Assembly (NCBI GenBank): GCA_029266425.1 | Contig: JAQSWY010000010.1 | Coordinates: 1-64,000, forward strand | Direction: 5' to 3' | DNA: 64,000 bases | From: Xanthobacteraceae bacterium | GTDB lineage: Bacteria; Pseudomonadota; Alphaproteobacteria; Rhizobiales; Xanthobacteraceae | In this document: one piece after another, positions 27,956 to 36,771 of the stretch | Position numbering within the stretch: position 1 is the first letter of the stretch | Layout of the letters: each line of letters starts with the position of its first letter | Notes under the pieces: generated by a model | What the model was told of the DNA's origin: nothing | The model's database searches: none | Seen by the model: only the letters and a program-made list of their open reading frames with translations | Position numbers and translations under genes: made by a program

Positions 27956-28993
27956 ATGAACACTAGGCGCCTCATCACCCCGGAACGGCGCGAGGAGGAC
28001 GCAGCGGAAGCCTCGCTGCGCCCGCAATATCTCGCCGACTTCATCGGCCAGGAGCAGGCCCGGGCGAACCTCAGCGTCTTCATCCAGGCGGCGAAGGCGC
28101 GCAACGAGGCGCTCGACCATGTGCTGTTCGTCGGCCCGCCCGGCCTCGGCAAGACCACGCTGGCCCAGATCGTGGCGCGCGAGCTCGGCGTCGGTTTTCG
28201 GTCGACGTCCGGCCCGGTGATCGCCAAAGCCGGCGATCTCGCGGCGCTGCTGACCAATCTCGAAGAGCGCGACGTGCTCTTCATCGACGAGATCCACCGG
28301 CTCAATCCGGCGGTGGAGGAGATCCTCTATCCGGCGATGGAGGACTATGAGCTCGACCTCATCATCGGCGAGGGTCCGGCGGCGCGCTCGGTGAAGATTT
28401 CGCTGTCGAAATTCACGCTCGTTGGCGCGACCACCCGCTCCGGCCTGCTCACCACGCCGCTGCGCGATCGCTTCGGCATTCCGGTGCGGCTGAACTTCTA
28501 CACGGTGGAGGAACTCGAACTGGTGGTCTCGCGCGGCGCCCGGGTGCTGGGCATCCCGATTTCCAAGGACGGCGCCCGCGAGATCGCCCGCCGTGCCCGC
28601 GGCACCCCGCGCATCGCCGGTCGCCTGCTGCGCCGGGTCCGCGATTTTGCCCATGTGGCGGGGGCAGAAACCATCGACCGCAAGGCCGCAGACCATGCGC
28701 TCAGCCATCTGGAAGTCGACCAGTCTGGCCTCGACCAGATGGACCGGCGCTATCTCACCGTGATCGCCATGAATTATGGCGGCGGCCCGGTCGGCGTCGA
28801 GACCATCGCCGCAGCGCTCTCCGAGCCGCGCGACGCCATCGAGGAGATCATCGAGCCTTTTCTCGTGCAGCAGGGTTTCATCCAGCGCACGCCACGGGGC
28901 CGTATGCTCACCGCCCACGCCTTCAAGCATCTCGGCCTCGCCGCCCCGCCGAGCGCCAACCAGATGCCGCTGTTCGATGAAGGCAGTGACTAA
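27956..28993 (+). CDS. ruvB: Holliday junction branch migration ATPase RuvB
   Basis: 345 residues, AAA+ motor. Walker A is [10 protein letters not shown], Walker [10 protein letters not shown], sensor 1 region [19 protein letters not shown], sensor 2 [16 protein letters not shown], then the C-terminal winged helix. It is 13 bases after ruvA and drives branch migration. Confidence 0.97.
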   Translation: MNTRRLITPERREEDAAEASLRPQYLADFIGQEQARANLSVFIQAAKARNEALDHVLFVGPPGLGKTTLAQIVARELGVGFRSTSGPVIAKAGDLAALLTNLEERDVLFIDEIHRLNPAVEEILYPAMEDYELDLIIGEGPAARSVKISLSKFTLVGATTRSGLLTTPLRDRFGIPVRLNFYTVEELELVVSRGARVLGIPISKDGAREIARRARGTPRIAGRLLRRVRDFAHVAGAETIDRKAADHALSHLEVDQSGLDQMDRRYLTVIAMNYGGGPVGVETIAAALSEPRDAIEEIIEPFLVQQGFIQRTPRGRMLTAHAFKHLGLAAPPSANQMPLFDEGSD

Positions 28994-29047
28994 ACCGCTT
29001 GCCGTCGACATCGACGCCGGCCCTCGCCTGATGTAAGTGCTCTTCAC

Positions 29048-29680
29048 ATGAGCTGGTCGAAGAATGACGGGCCGCGCGGCTATCATCACGGCAACCTGCG
29101 GGAAGCCTTGATGAAGGCCGCGCTCGACCTGATCGCCGAGCGCGGCCCGGCCGGCGCCACCTTCGCCGAGGCGGCGCGCCGCGCCGGGGTGAGCCCGGCC
29201 GCGCCCTATCGCCACTTCCGCGACCGCGACGAATTGCTGGCGGCGGTCGCCGCCTCCGGCTTCGAGCGCTTTGCCGACGCGCTCAAGGCCGGCTGGGACG
29301 AGGGTCGGCCGAAGCCGGCGGAGGCCTTCGAGCGCATGGGCCGCGCCTATCTCGACTTCGCCCGCAGCCGCCCGGCGGACTTCGTCGCCATGTTCGAATC
29401 CGGCATCGCTGCCGATGCCGATCCCGCGCTCGCGCGGGCGAGCCAGCGCGCCTTCGGCGTGCTGCGCGAGGCGGCCGAGATCCTGGTGGCGCAGATGCCG
29501 GCCGCCGGCCGCCCGCCGGCCCTGATGGTGGCGCTGCATATGTGGGCCATGGCCCACGGCGTCGCTTCGCTGTTCGGCCGTGCCGACAGCGCCCGCCGGC
29601 GCGTGCCGATGCCGCCGGAAGAATTATTGGAAGCCGGTTTTCTGATCTATCTCAAGGGCTTGGGCGGAAGCCCCGATTGA
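29048..29680 (+). CDS. TetR/AcrR-family transcriptional regulator with WHG-type C-terminal domain
   Basis: 210 residues. The N-terminal DNA-binding domain reads YHHGNLREALMKAALDLIAERG then [31 protein letters not shown]. The C-terminal ligand domain contains the MWAMAHGVASLFGRA segment characteristic of the WHG group. Ligand and targets are unknown. It lies 54 bases after ruvB and directly upstream of the DUF2852 gene, which has its own promoter. Confidence 0.88.
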   Translation: MSWSKNDGPRGYHHGNLREALMKAALDLIAERGPAGATFAEAARRAGVSPAAPYRHFRDRDELLAAVAASGFERFADALKAGWDEGRPKPAEAFERMGRAYLDFARSRPADFVAMFESGIAADADPALARASQRAFGVLREAAEILVAQMPAAGRPPALMVALHMWAMAHGVASLFGRADSARRRVPMPPEELLEAGFLIYLKGLGGSPD

Positions 29681-29696
29681 TCCGCCAGAGCCGGCA

Positions 29697-29726
29697 TTGA
29701 CAAGCCGAGGTCCGGCATCTAACTAT
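29697..29726 (+). promoter_or_regulatory. Sigma-70-type promoter of the DUF2852 gene
   Basis: TTGACA (29697-29702), a 17-base spacer and TAACTAT (29720-29726), 35 bases ahead of the ATG. This is an unusually good consensus match for the window. The stretch after it (ATGTAAATGTACTTAACATTAA) is AT-rich. Confidence 0.65.
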
Positions 29727-29761
29727 GTAAATGTACTTAACATTAACTAGGAACCGATGCC

Positions 29762-30202
29762 ATGGAGCTTGCACAGAAGCTCGACTCATACGGCAAACCG
29801 GCCTGGATTGCCCTCACGGTCCTGGGCTTCATGGTCTGGTGGCCGCTGGGTCTGGCGATCCTGGCTTTTTCGATAGGGAGCGGACGCATGGGATGCGGCA
29901 GACACAAGGATTTCGGCAATTGGCAGGAGCAGGGCCGCGCGGCCTTCCGCGACGCCTTTGACGGACGCTGGGGTCGTGGCGGTCAATGGGGCCGCGGCTT
30001 CCGGCCGAGCGGCAACCGCGCCTTCGACGATTATCGCGAAGAGACGCTGCGCCGGCTTGAGGACGAAGAGCGCGAGTTCAAGGATTTCCTTGAGCGCCTG
30101 CGCCAGGCCAAGGACAAGGCCGAGTTCGACCAGTTCATGACCGACCGCCGCAACCGTCCCGCCCCCCCGCCGCAGCCGCCGGCGGAGAACACCGGCAGCT
30201 GA
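29762..30202 (+). CDS. DUF2852 domain-containing membrane protein
   Basis: 146 residues. One strong transmembrane helix near the N-terminus (AWIALTVLGFMVWWPLGLAILAF), then a Gly/Arg/Trp-rich stretch, then a charged helix probably forming a coiled coil (EETLRRLEDEEREFKDFLER). Family function is unknown; it is widespread in Hyphomicrobiales. It has its own consensus promoter and a downstream hairpin with T-rich tail. Confidence 0.85.
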   Translation: MELAQKLDSYGKPAWIALTVLGFMVWWPLGLAILAFSIGSGRMGCGRHKDFGNWQEQGRAAFRDAFDGRWGRGGQWGRGFRPSGNRAFDDYREETLRRLEDEEREFKDFLERLRQAKDKAEFDQFMTDRRNRPAPPPQPPAENTGS

Positions 30203-30216
30203 GCTGAGCTGACGTC

Positions 30217-30247
30217 ATGGCCGGCCTCGTGCCGGCCATTTCGTTTT
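30217..30247 (+). terminator. Probable terminator after the DUF2852 gene, built from a family-B arm
   Basis: ATGGCCGGC/GCCGGCCAT stem with a 5-base loop, followed by TTTCGTTTT, 15 bases after the stop. The stem is identical to one arm of the family-B repeat, so the repeat seems to double as a terminator. Confidence 0.6.
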
Positions 30248-30271
30248 CTGACGGCCTGCAATTACCTAATG

Positions 30272-30360
30272 GACGTCATCCCCGGCCGTGTGCCGGGGAT
30301 CTCGATTCCCGACAGTGCATCAGAGGCCCGAGATGGCCGGGACAAGCCCGGCCATGACGA
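30272..30360. repeat. Palindromic intergenic repeat, family B, copy 3
   Basis: GACGTCATCCCCGGCCGTGTGCCGGGGATCTCGATTCC... and ATGGCCGGGACAAGCCCGGCCATGAC, downstream of DUF2852 and before ybgC. Confidence 0.8.
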
Positions 30361-30458
30361 TGGAAACGGTGCATCTCACCTGGTTGCGCTGACTAACGGG
30401 CCAGACACAAACCGCCCCATTTGTTCACAAGGGGCGCGGCCTCGTCTATAGGGGCGCC

Positions 30459-30989
30459 ATGAACGAGCGCCTCGATCTCCTGAAGTCCGATCCCTTCCTC
30501 GGCCTCGCCGGGCGGCTGGTGCCGGGCGGCCATGTGCTGGCGGTCCGCGTCTATTACGAAGACACCGACTTCACCGGCATCGTCTATCACGCCAATTATC
30601 TGAAATTCATGGAGCGCGCGCGCACCGACCATCTGCGCCTGATCGGTGTCAGCCAGAGCGAGTTGTTCGGCCAGGCGCTGGAGGAGGCCCCGGGCTTCGC
30701 CTTCGTGGTCCGCTCCATGAGCATCGACTTCCAGCGCCCGGCCCGGTTCGACGACGTGCTGGAGATCCACACCTCCCCGATCGAGGTCGCCGGCGCCTCC
30801 ATCACGCTGCTGCAGCGGGTGATGCGCGGCTCCGAACTGCTGGTCGAGGGCAAGGTGAAGGTCGCCTTCGTGGCGCAGGGCCGTGCCCGCCGCATTCCCG
30901 ATGGGCTGCGCGCGGCGATGAAGGCAGCGCAATCCGAAGGCATCCCGGTGGCCGGAGGCACCCCGGCACAGGCGCCTACCGCGACCTGA
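30459..30989 (+). CDS. ybgC: Tol-Pal associated acyl-CoA thioesterase YbgC
   Basis: 176 residues, hot-dog fold. The motif RVYYEDTDFTGIVYHANYLKFMERARTD, here in two overlapping parts (YYEDTDFTGIVYHANY and LKFMERARTD), is the 4HBT catalytic signature with the Asp. It acts on acyl-CoA or acyl-ACP and is a regular first gene of tol-pal clusters. tolQ starts 272 bases downstream behind a CtrA-like box, so the tol genes may also have their own promoter. Confidence 0.93.
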   Translation: MNERLDLLKSDPFLGLAGRLVPGGHVLAVRVYYEDTDFTGIVYHANYLKFMERARTDHLRLIGVSQSELFGQALEEAPGFAFVVRSMSIDFQRPARFDDVLEIHTSPIEVAGASITLLQRVMRGSELLVEGKVKVAFVAQGRARRIPDGLRAAMKAAQSEGIPVAGGTPAQAPTAT

Positions 30990-31017
30990 CGCCGCGGCCT
31001 GTTGCACGGCAGCAACG

Positions 31018-31034
31018 CTAACCGGCGATTAACC
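31018..31034. promoter_or_regulatory. CtrA-like box CTAA-N7-TTAACC upstream of tolQ
   Basis: CTAA-CCGGCGA-TTAACC is one base from the TTAA-N7-TTAAC consensus of CtrA. It lies 228 bases upstream of the tolQ start, in a 272-base region with no gene. The remainder of that region (31035-31261) shows no recognisable element. Confidence 0.4.
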
Positions 31035-31261
31035 TTATCAAGGGCTAAATGACCGCGGTGCGGGCCTTTGCACGCCCAAGTTTCGTCGGATTCCCCGCAG
31101 AACACGGGCCGTGGGTGACGGGGCGGATGTGACGGGACGACGGGCGTCGTCGGGTCCGTGGATTTCGGAATGCCACACCTACTAAAGGGCGTTGGTGAGT
31201 ATCTGCGTACCGGCCGCCGGCCGGGCGAACCGCCCGATTTGGGTGCCGAGGTTGAGGTCCT

Positions 31262-31975
31262 ATGAATCCTGCCGATGTGGCGCAGACGGCGATGGCCGCC
31301 CCAAGTGCCGACCTGTCCCTGATCGGGCTGTTCCTTCAGGCCCACTTCATCGTCAAGCTGGTGATGGCGGGCCTCGTCATCGCCTCGGTGTGGGTCTGGG
31401 CGATCATCATCGACAAGACCATCCTGTTCACCCGCATGAAGCGGCAGATGGACCGCTTCGAGCAGGTCTTCTGGTCCGGCCAGAGCCTCGAGGAGCTCTA
31501 TCGCTCGCTTTCCGGCCGGCCGAACCATTCCATGGCCGCGATCTTCGTCGCCGCGATGCGCGAATGGAAGCGCACCTATGAAGGCGGCGCCCGCTCCTTC
31601 GCTGGGCTGACGCAGCGCCTCGACAAGGTGATGGACGTCACCATCGCCCGCGAGGTCGAGCGGCTGGAGAGCAAATTGCTGGTGCTGGCGACCGTCGGCT
31701 CCGCCGGCCCCTTCATCGGCCTGTTCGGCACGGTGTGGGGCATCATGACCAGCTTCCAGTCGATTGCCGCCTCGAAGAACACCAGCCTCGCGGTTGTGGC
31801 GCCGGGCATCGCCGAAGCCCTGTTCGCGACAGCGATTGGCCTCGTTGCCGCCATTCCGGCGACGATTTTCTACAACAAGTTCATTTCTCAAGTGAATCGC
31901 CAGGCATTGCGGCTGGAGGGCTTTGCGGACGAGTTCTCCGCCATCCTGTCGCGCCAGATCGACGAGCGGGGCTGA
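31262..31975 (+). CDS. tolQ: Tol-Pal system proton-channel subunit TolQ
   Basis: 237 residues with three transmembrane helices (FIVKLVMAGLVIASVWVWAIII near the N-terminus; VVAPGIAEALFATAIGLVAAIPA and the preceding GSAGPFIGLFGTVWGIMTSF helix). It is an ExbB/MotA-family channel that with TolR uses the proton gradient to power TolA during outer-membrane constriction. tolR follows after 6 bases. Confidence 0.95.
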   Translation: MNPADVAQTAMAAPSADLSLIGLFLQAHFIVKLVMAGLVIASVWVWAIIIDKTILFTRMKRQMDRFEQVFWSGQSLEELYRSLSGRPNHSMAAIFVAAMREWKRTYEGGARSFAGLTQRLDKVMDVTIAREVERLESKLLVLATVGSAGPFIGLFGTVWGIMTSFQSIAASKNTSLAVVAPGIAEALFATAIGLVAAIPATIFYNKFISQVNRQALRLEGFADEFSAILSRQIDERG

Positions 31976-31981
31976 CACGCC

Positions 31982-32434
31982 ATGGGGATGGCATCGGGAG
32001 GGGCAGGCGGCAGGCAGTCGCGGCGTTCACGCCGGCGCGGCGGTGGCGCCGTCATGTCCGAGATCAACGTCACCCCGATGGTCGACGTGATGCTGGTGCT
32101 GCTCATCATCTTCATGGTGGCGGCGCCCCTGCTCACCGTCGCCGTGCCGCTCGACCTGCCGCAGACCGAGGCCAAGGCGGTCGAGCAGGATCGTGAACCG
32201 CTTGTCATCTCCATCAACGACAAGGGACAGGTCTATCTCCAGGACACCGAGATCGACGTGACCGAGCTGGTACCGAAGCTCCAGGCCATCGCCAAGTCCG
32301 GCTATGACGAGCGCATCTTCGTGCGCGGCGACCGGGCCGTCGACTACGGCACGGTGATGAAGGTGATGGGGCGGCTCTCGAGCGCCGGCTTCAAGCGCGT
32401 CGCCCTCGTCTCCGAAGTCGAGCAGGGAGGCTGA
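31982..32434 (+). CDS. tolR: Tol-Pal system protein TolR
   Basis: 150 residues. One transmembrane helix with the proton-path Asp (MSEINVTPMVDVMLVLLIIF) and a periplasmic ExbD/TolR domain (IFVRGDRAVDYGTVMKVMGRLSSAGFKRVALVSE). It partners TolQ. The N-terminal about 25 residues are Gly/Arg-rich. Confidence 0.95.
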   Translation: MGMASGGAGGRQSRRSRRRGGGAVMSEINVTPMVDVMLVLLIIFMVAAPLLTVAVPLDLPQTEAKAVEQDREPLVISINDKGQVYLQDTEIDVTELVPKLQAIAKSGYDERIFVRGDRAVDYGTVMKVMGRLSSAGFKRVALVSEVEQGG

Positions 32435-32440
32435 GCGGTC

Positions 32441-33421
32441 ATGCGCGCGGGCATCGCCTCCTCCACGGCACTTCATGCCGGTCTCCTCGGCTTCATGATC
32501 TTCTCGTTCGCCACGCCGCACCCCTTCAACGTGCCGCCGGCCGAATCGATGCCGATCGACATCGTCTCCGACGCCGAGCTGTCGCAGATGATGGCGGGCA
32601 AGAAGACCGCGCCCAAGGCGGAAGTGCCGAAGCCTGTGGTCGAGAAGGTCGACACCCCGAAGCCGGCCGAGAATCTCGACGACAAGCCGACCGACAAGCC
32701 CGAGATCAAGGCCGCCAACGAGCCGGCGCCGCCGCCCCCTCCGCCGCCGGAGGTCAAGCCGCCCGAGCCGAAGCCCCCGACCCCGCCCAAGGCCGAGGTG
32801 AAGCCGCCGGAGCCGGCGCCGACCCCGCCGAAGGAAGCCGAATCGCTCAAGCAGAAGCCGCCCGAGAAGAAGGACGAGCCGAAGCCCGAGCAGCAGGCCA
32901 AGATCCCGCCGCCGCCTCCCCCGATGCCGCCGAAGAAGCCGCCACCGCCGAAGCCCGTGGTGCAGGCGCCGCCGAAGGAGCAGGAAGAGCGCAAGTTCGA
33001 CGCCAACCAGATCGCGGCGCTGCTCGACAAGCGCACGCCGCAGCGCACCTGGTCGGCCGGCGAGACTATCAACAACACCGCCTCGCTCGGCGCGACCCGC
33101 GGCAGCGCCGCGACCCTGTCGCAGACCGAGCTCGACGCCTTGCGCGCGCGGCTGATGCAGCTGTGGAATCCGCCGGCCGGCGCCTCGAATCCCGAGGAGC
33201 TGATCGTCACGGTGCGCATCCGGCTCAATATCGACGGCACGCTGTCCGGACCGCCGCAGGTGGTCTCCTCGGGCCAGAGCGGCTTCTACATGACGGCGAG
33301 GGAGAGCGCGGTCCGCGCGGTCTTCCGCGGCCAACCCTTCGACATGCTGAATCCTTCCAAGTACGACGCCTGGAAGGACATCGAGATCACCTTCGATCCG
33401 CGCGAACTTGGGCGCGGCTGA
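32441..33421 (+). CDS. tolA: Tol-Pal cell-envelope protein TolA
   Basis: 326 residues. An N-terminal membrane anchor ([17 protein letters not shown]) is followed by a long Pro/Lys/Glu-rich region (about residues 50-185) that spans the periplasm, and a C-terminal TonB-like domain ([46 protein letters not shown]). It bridges the inner-membrane TolQR motor to TolB/Pal. The linker is proline-rich rather than the Ala/Lys helix of enterobacteria, as is usual in alphaproteobacteria. Confidence 0.92.
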   Translation: MRAGIASSTALHAGLLGFMIFSFATPHPFNVPPAESMPIDIVSDAELSQMMAGKKTAPKAEVPKPVVEKVDTPKPAENLDDKPTDKPEIKAANEPAPPPPPPPEVKPPEPKPPTPPKAEVKPPEPAPTPPKEAESLKQKPPEKKDEPKPEQQAKIPPPPPPMPPKKPPPPKPVVQAPPKEQEERKFDANQIAALLDKRTPQRTWSAGETINNTASLGATRGSAATLSQTELDALRARLMQLWNPPAGASNPEELIVTVRIRLNIDGTLSGPPQVVSSGQSGFYMTARESAVRAVFRGQPFDMLNPSKYDAWKDIEITFDPRELGRG

Positions 33422-33449
33422 CAGTACGAATTGTTTCGAGATATTGGAC

Positions 33450-34817
33450 ATGAACAGGTTCATCAGCCCCGCCCGCCCCCTGCCCTATCCGGGCCCCAGT
33501 CGCCGTTCCGTGCTCACGGGCGCGGGAGCGCTCGGCGGCCTCGCACTGCTCGGCAGCAGCACGGCGAACGCGGTGCTGAAGCTCGACGTCACCCAGGGCA
33601 CGGTGCAGCCGCTGCCGATCGCCATCTCCGACTTCCAGGGCGGCGGCAGCGCCCAGGACGCTGAGGCGGGACGCGGCGTCACCCAGATCATCACCTCGGA
33701 CCTGCGCCGTTCCGGCCTGTTCGCCCCGATCGACCCGGCGGCGTTCGTCGAGAAGATCGCCAATCCCGACGCCTCGCCGCGCTTCCAGGACTGGCGCGTC
33801 ATCAACGCGCAGGCGCTCGTCACCGGCCGCATGACCCGCCAGCCGGACGGCCGGGTGAAGGCCGAGTTCCGGCTGTGGGACGTGTTCGCCGGCCAGCAGT
33901 TGATCGGCCAGCAATATTTCACCCAGCCGGAGAATTGGCGCCGCGTCGCCCACATCATCGCCGATGCCATCTATGAGCGGCTCACCGGCGAGAAGGGCTA
34001 TTTCGACACCCGTGTCGTCTTCGTCGACGAATCCGGCTCCAAGGAGAAGCGCGTCAAGCGCCTCGCCATCATGGACCAGGACGGCGCCAACGTGACCTAC
34101 CTCACGCGCGGCGACGATCTCGTGCTCACCCCGCGCTTCTCGCCGACCAGCCAGGAAATCACCTACATGTCCTATGGGCGCGGCGAACCCCGCGTCTATC
34201 TGCTCAACATCGAGACCGGACAGCGCGAAGTGGTCGGCAATTTCCCCGGCATGAGCTTCTCGCCGCGCTTTGGGCCGGATGGGCAGAAGGTGATCCTCAG
34301 CCTGCAGCAGGGCGGCAATTCCAACATCTTCGTCATGGACCTGCGCTCCAAGGCGACGACCCGGCTCACCGACACCGCAGCGATCGACACCGCGCCCTGC
34401 TATTCGCCCGACGGCTCGCAGATCGTGTTCGAGAGCGACCGCGGCGGCACCTCGCAGATCTACGTCATGGGCGCGGACGGCTCGAATGCGCGCCGCATCT
34501 CGTTCGGCGAGGGGCGCTATTCGACCCCGGTCTGGTCGCCGCGCGGCGACGTCGTCGCATTCACCAAGCAGGCCAATGGACGGTTCGCCATCGGCATCAT
34601 GCGCATCGACGGCCAGGGCGAGCGCATCCTGACCGAGGGCTACCACAATGAGGGCCCGACCTTCGCCCCGAACGGGCGGGTCATCATGTTCTTCCGCGAC
34701 CCCGGCGGGAGCGCCGGTGCGCAGCTCTATACGGTCGATATCACCGGCTATAACGAGCAGCGCATCCCCACCCCGAGCTATGCGTCCGACCCCGCCTGGT
34801 CGCCGCTGCGCTCGTAA
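33450..34817 (+). CDS. tolB: Tol-Pal system beta-propeller protein TolB
   Basis: 455 residues from the ATG at 33450; the frame is open to a TTG at 33408, inside tolA, but that part is not conserved. The signal region [22 protein letters not shown] carries a twin-arginine motif before the hydrophobic stretch and ends ANA. After an N-terminal alpha/beta domain ([20 protein letters not shown]) come six WD40-like PD40 repeats (e.g. [38 protein letters not shown]). It binds Pal in the periplasm. Confidence 0.94.
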   Translation: MNRFISPARPLPYPGPSRRSVLTGAGALGGLALLGSSTANAVLKLDVTQGTVQPLPIAISDFQGGGSAQDAEAGRGVTQIITSDLRRSGLFAPIDPAAFVEKIANPDASPRFQDWRVINAQALVTGRMTRQPDGRVKAEFRLWDVFAGQQLIGQQYFTQPENWRRVAHIIADAIYERLTGEKGYFDTRVVFVDESGSKEKRVKRLAIMDQDGANVTYLTRGDDLVLTPRFSPTSQEITYMSYGRGEPRVYLLNIETGQREVVGNFPGMSFSPRFGPDGQKVILSLQQGGNSNIFVMDLRSKATTRLTDTAAIDTAPCYSPDGSQIVFESDRGGTSQIYVMGADGSNARRISFGEGRYSTPVWSPRGDVVAFTKQANGRFAIGIMRIDGQGERILTEGYHNEGPTFAPNGRVIMFFRDPGGSAGAQLYTVDITGYNEQRIPTPSYASDPAWSPLRS

Positions 34818-34829
34818 GCAAACGCTGTC

Positions 34830-34848
34830 TTAAGGGACTGCTAACCAT
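34830..34848. promoter_or_regulatory. CtrA-like box TTAA-N7-CTAACCAT upstream of pal
   Basis: TTAA-GGGACTG-CTAACCAT differs by one base from TTAA-N7-TTAACCAT, the extended CtrA consensus. It lies 136 bases before the pal start, in the 166-base tolB-pal gap. Confidence 0.5.
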
Positions 34849-34983
34849 AAGAAACGGTTTGCGAATTATGGTGAATCCGCGTGCTTTGCGGAAAGGTCTC
34901 GTAAAGGTTGACGGATCATTCATCGTAGCTAGTGAACTGCAAGGCCAGACCATTCGGCCCAAAGATATTCAGGAGTCGCCGGT

Positions 34984-35484
34984 ATGATCCAAACGATGCG
35001 CATCCTCGGCGGTACGCGCGCCGCTTTCATTGTCGCGCTCGCGCTGCTCGCCGCGGCCTGCGCCAAGAACCCGATGGACGGTGCCGGAGCCGGCGGCGCG
35101 CTCGGCTCGGCGCCTCCCGGCAGCCCGCAGGAATTCGTCGTCTCGGTCGGCGACCGCGTCTTCTTCGAGAGCGACCAGACCGACCTCACCCCGCAGGCCC
35201 GCGCCACCCTCGACAAGCAGGCGCAGTGGCTGCAGCAGTACAACCGCTACAGCTTTACCATTGAAGGCCACGCCGACGAGCGCGGCACCCGCGAATACAA
35301 CATCGCGCTCGGCGCCCGCCGCGCCCAGAGCGTGCGCGATTATCTCGCCAGCCGCGGCATCAATGCGGGCCGCATGCGCACCATCTCCTACGGCAAGGAG
35401 CGGCCGGTGGCAGTGTGCAACGACATCTCCTGCTGGTCGCAGAATCGCCGCGCCGTCACCGTGCTGAACGCCGCCGGCTCGTAG
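34984..35484 (+). CDS. pal: Peptidoglycan-associated lipoprotein Pal
   Basis: 166 residues. It has a lipoprotein signal with lipobox LLAAAC (lipidated Cys). The OmpA-like peptidoglycan-binding domain includes FFESDQTDLTPQARATL, FTIEGHADERGTREYNIALG and RRAQSVRDYLASRGI. It anchors the outer membrane to peptidoglycan and binds TolB. It has its own upstream CtrA-like box and a strong terminator behind it. Confidence 0.96.
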   Translation: MIQTMRILGGTRAAFIVALALLAAACAKNPMDGAGAGGALGSAPPGSPQEFVVSVGDRVFFESDQTDLTPQARATLDKQAQWLQQYNRYSFTIEGHADERGTREYNIALGARRAQSVRDYLASRGINAGRMRTISYGKERPVAVCNDISCWSQNRRAVTVLNAAGS

Positions 35485-35507
35485 CCAACGCGCGACGCCG
35501 ATCCGAA

Positions 35508-35545
35508 CCGGCCCGCGTCGCATCCGCGGGCCGGTTTCGCAATTT
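35508..35545 (+). terminator. Rho-independent terminator after pal
   Basis: CCGGCCCGCG/CGCGGGCCGG perfect 10-base stem, 7-base loop, then a T-rich tail (TTTCGCAATTTT). It is 24 bases after the pal stop. Confidence 0.85.
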
Positions 35546-35739
35546 TAGGGATCGGGAATGTGCCGGAAGCGCCCAAGCATGATGTCGCCCGACAGAGGCG
35601 GCGCGCCTTTCGGCATCATGTTCCGGTGAAAACTGTTGGGAAGTCACACTTTGGACGATATCCCTGCGGTATGCTGGAGTATGGATCCGGCGGATTGGAA
35701 TCACCGCCGGAAGGTACGTCAAAGCTCCCCGCTGTTGCC

Positions 35740-36771
35740 ATGATTATCCGTTTCTCGCGCCCCCGCGCCGTGCTTTTCGCCGTCTCGCTCGCCGGCGCCG
35801 TTGCGCTTGCCCTGGCACTTGTGCCCACTGCGGCACTCGCCCAGCAGAGCAACAACAATTTCTTCGGCAATCTCTTCAAGCCGCCCGGCCAGGTCGGCCA
35901 GCAGCAGCAGGGCGGCTACGGCCAGCAGGGCGCCTCGCCCGAGACTGACCCCGGCGAACTCACCGTGCGCATCGACCGGCTGGAGAACCAGATCCGCCAG
36001 CTCACCGGCCAGATCGAGCAGTTGCAGTACCGCAACCAGCAGCTCGAGGGCCAGGTGAAGCGCTACGAGATGGAGCTGGACTACCGCGGCGGCGCGCAGC
36101 CGGCACCGGGCGGACCGGCTCCGACCACGACCGGCGGCATGCCCCCGGCCCGCACTCCGGCAGCGGCCGGCGGCGGCGTCCCGCCGATCATGACTCCCCC
36201 CGTCGGCGCGCCCGCGCCCGGCCGACGGTCCGACGCTTTCGATCCCAATGCCAATCCCGGCGCGCCGGGAATGCCGCAGCAGCTCGGCACCACCCTGCCC
36301 TCGCCCGCAGCGGCGCCCGGCGGCGCCCCGGTGGACGCCGGCGGCCCGCGCCCCGGCGGCACCCAGGTGGCGACCCTGCCGCCCACCAATAGCCCGAAGG
36401 ATCTCTACGATCTCGCCTACGGCTACGTGCTGCGGCAGGAATACGCCCAGGCCGGCGAGAGCTTCCGCGCCTTCCTCGAGCAATATCCGTCCGACCGCGC
36501 TGCCCCCGACGCCTATTACTGGCTCGGCGAGAGCGACTATCTGCGCCAGCAATACAAGGAGGCGGCGCAGAGCTTCCTGAAGGTCTCGACCGACTACCCG
36601 AATGCCACCAAGGCGCCCGACGCGCTGCTGCGGCTCGGCCAGTCGCTCGCCGCCATCGGCGAGACCGACGCAGCGTGCGCGACCTTCAATGCGATCGGCA
36701 ACAAATATCCCCGCGCCTCGGCCAATGTCCGCCAGGCGGTCGAGCGGGAGCAGAAGCGTGTCCGCTGCTGA
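35740..36771 (+). CDS. cpoB: Cell division coordinator CpoB (YbgF)
   Basis: 343 residues from the ATG at 35740, directly before the signal peptide (VLFAVSLAGAVALALALVPTAALA, cleavage at ALA). A trimerising coiled coil follows (LTVRIDRLENQIRQLTGQIEQL), then a Pro/Gly-rich linker, then a C-terminal TPR domain (LYDLAYGYVLRQEYAQAGES..., YYWLGESDYLRQQYKEAAQS). It coordinates peptidoglycan synthesis with Tol-driven constriction. The frame is open upstream to 35560 without homology. Its end overlaps tilS by 14 bases. Confidence 0.92.
   Translation: MIIRFSRPRAVLFAVSLAGAVALALALVPTAALAQQSNNNFFGNLFKPPGQVGQQQQGGYGQQGASPETDPGELTVRIDRLENQIRQLTGQIEQLQYRNQQLEGQVKRYEMELDYRGGAQPAPGGPAPTTTGGMPPARTPAAAGGGVPPIMTPPVGAPAPGRRSDAFDPNANPGAPGMPQQLGTTLPSPAAAPGGAPVDAGGPRPGGTQVATLPPTNSPKDLYDLAYGYVLRQEYAQAGESFRAFLEQYPSDRAAPDAYYWLGESDYLRQQYKEAAQSFLKVSTDYPNATKAPDALLRLGQSLAAIGETDAACATFNAIGNKYPRASANVRQAVEREQKRVRC

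Noticed and set aside
27821-29557. Minus-strand open frame of 578 residues opposite ruvB and the TetR gene
   Set aside because: Shadow frame crossing two well-supported genes and their gap.
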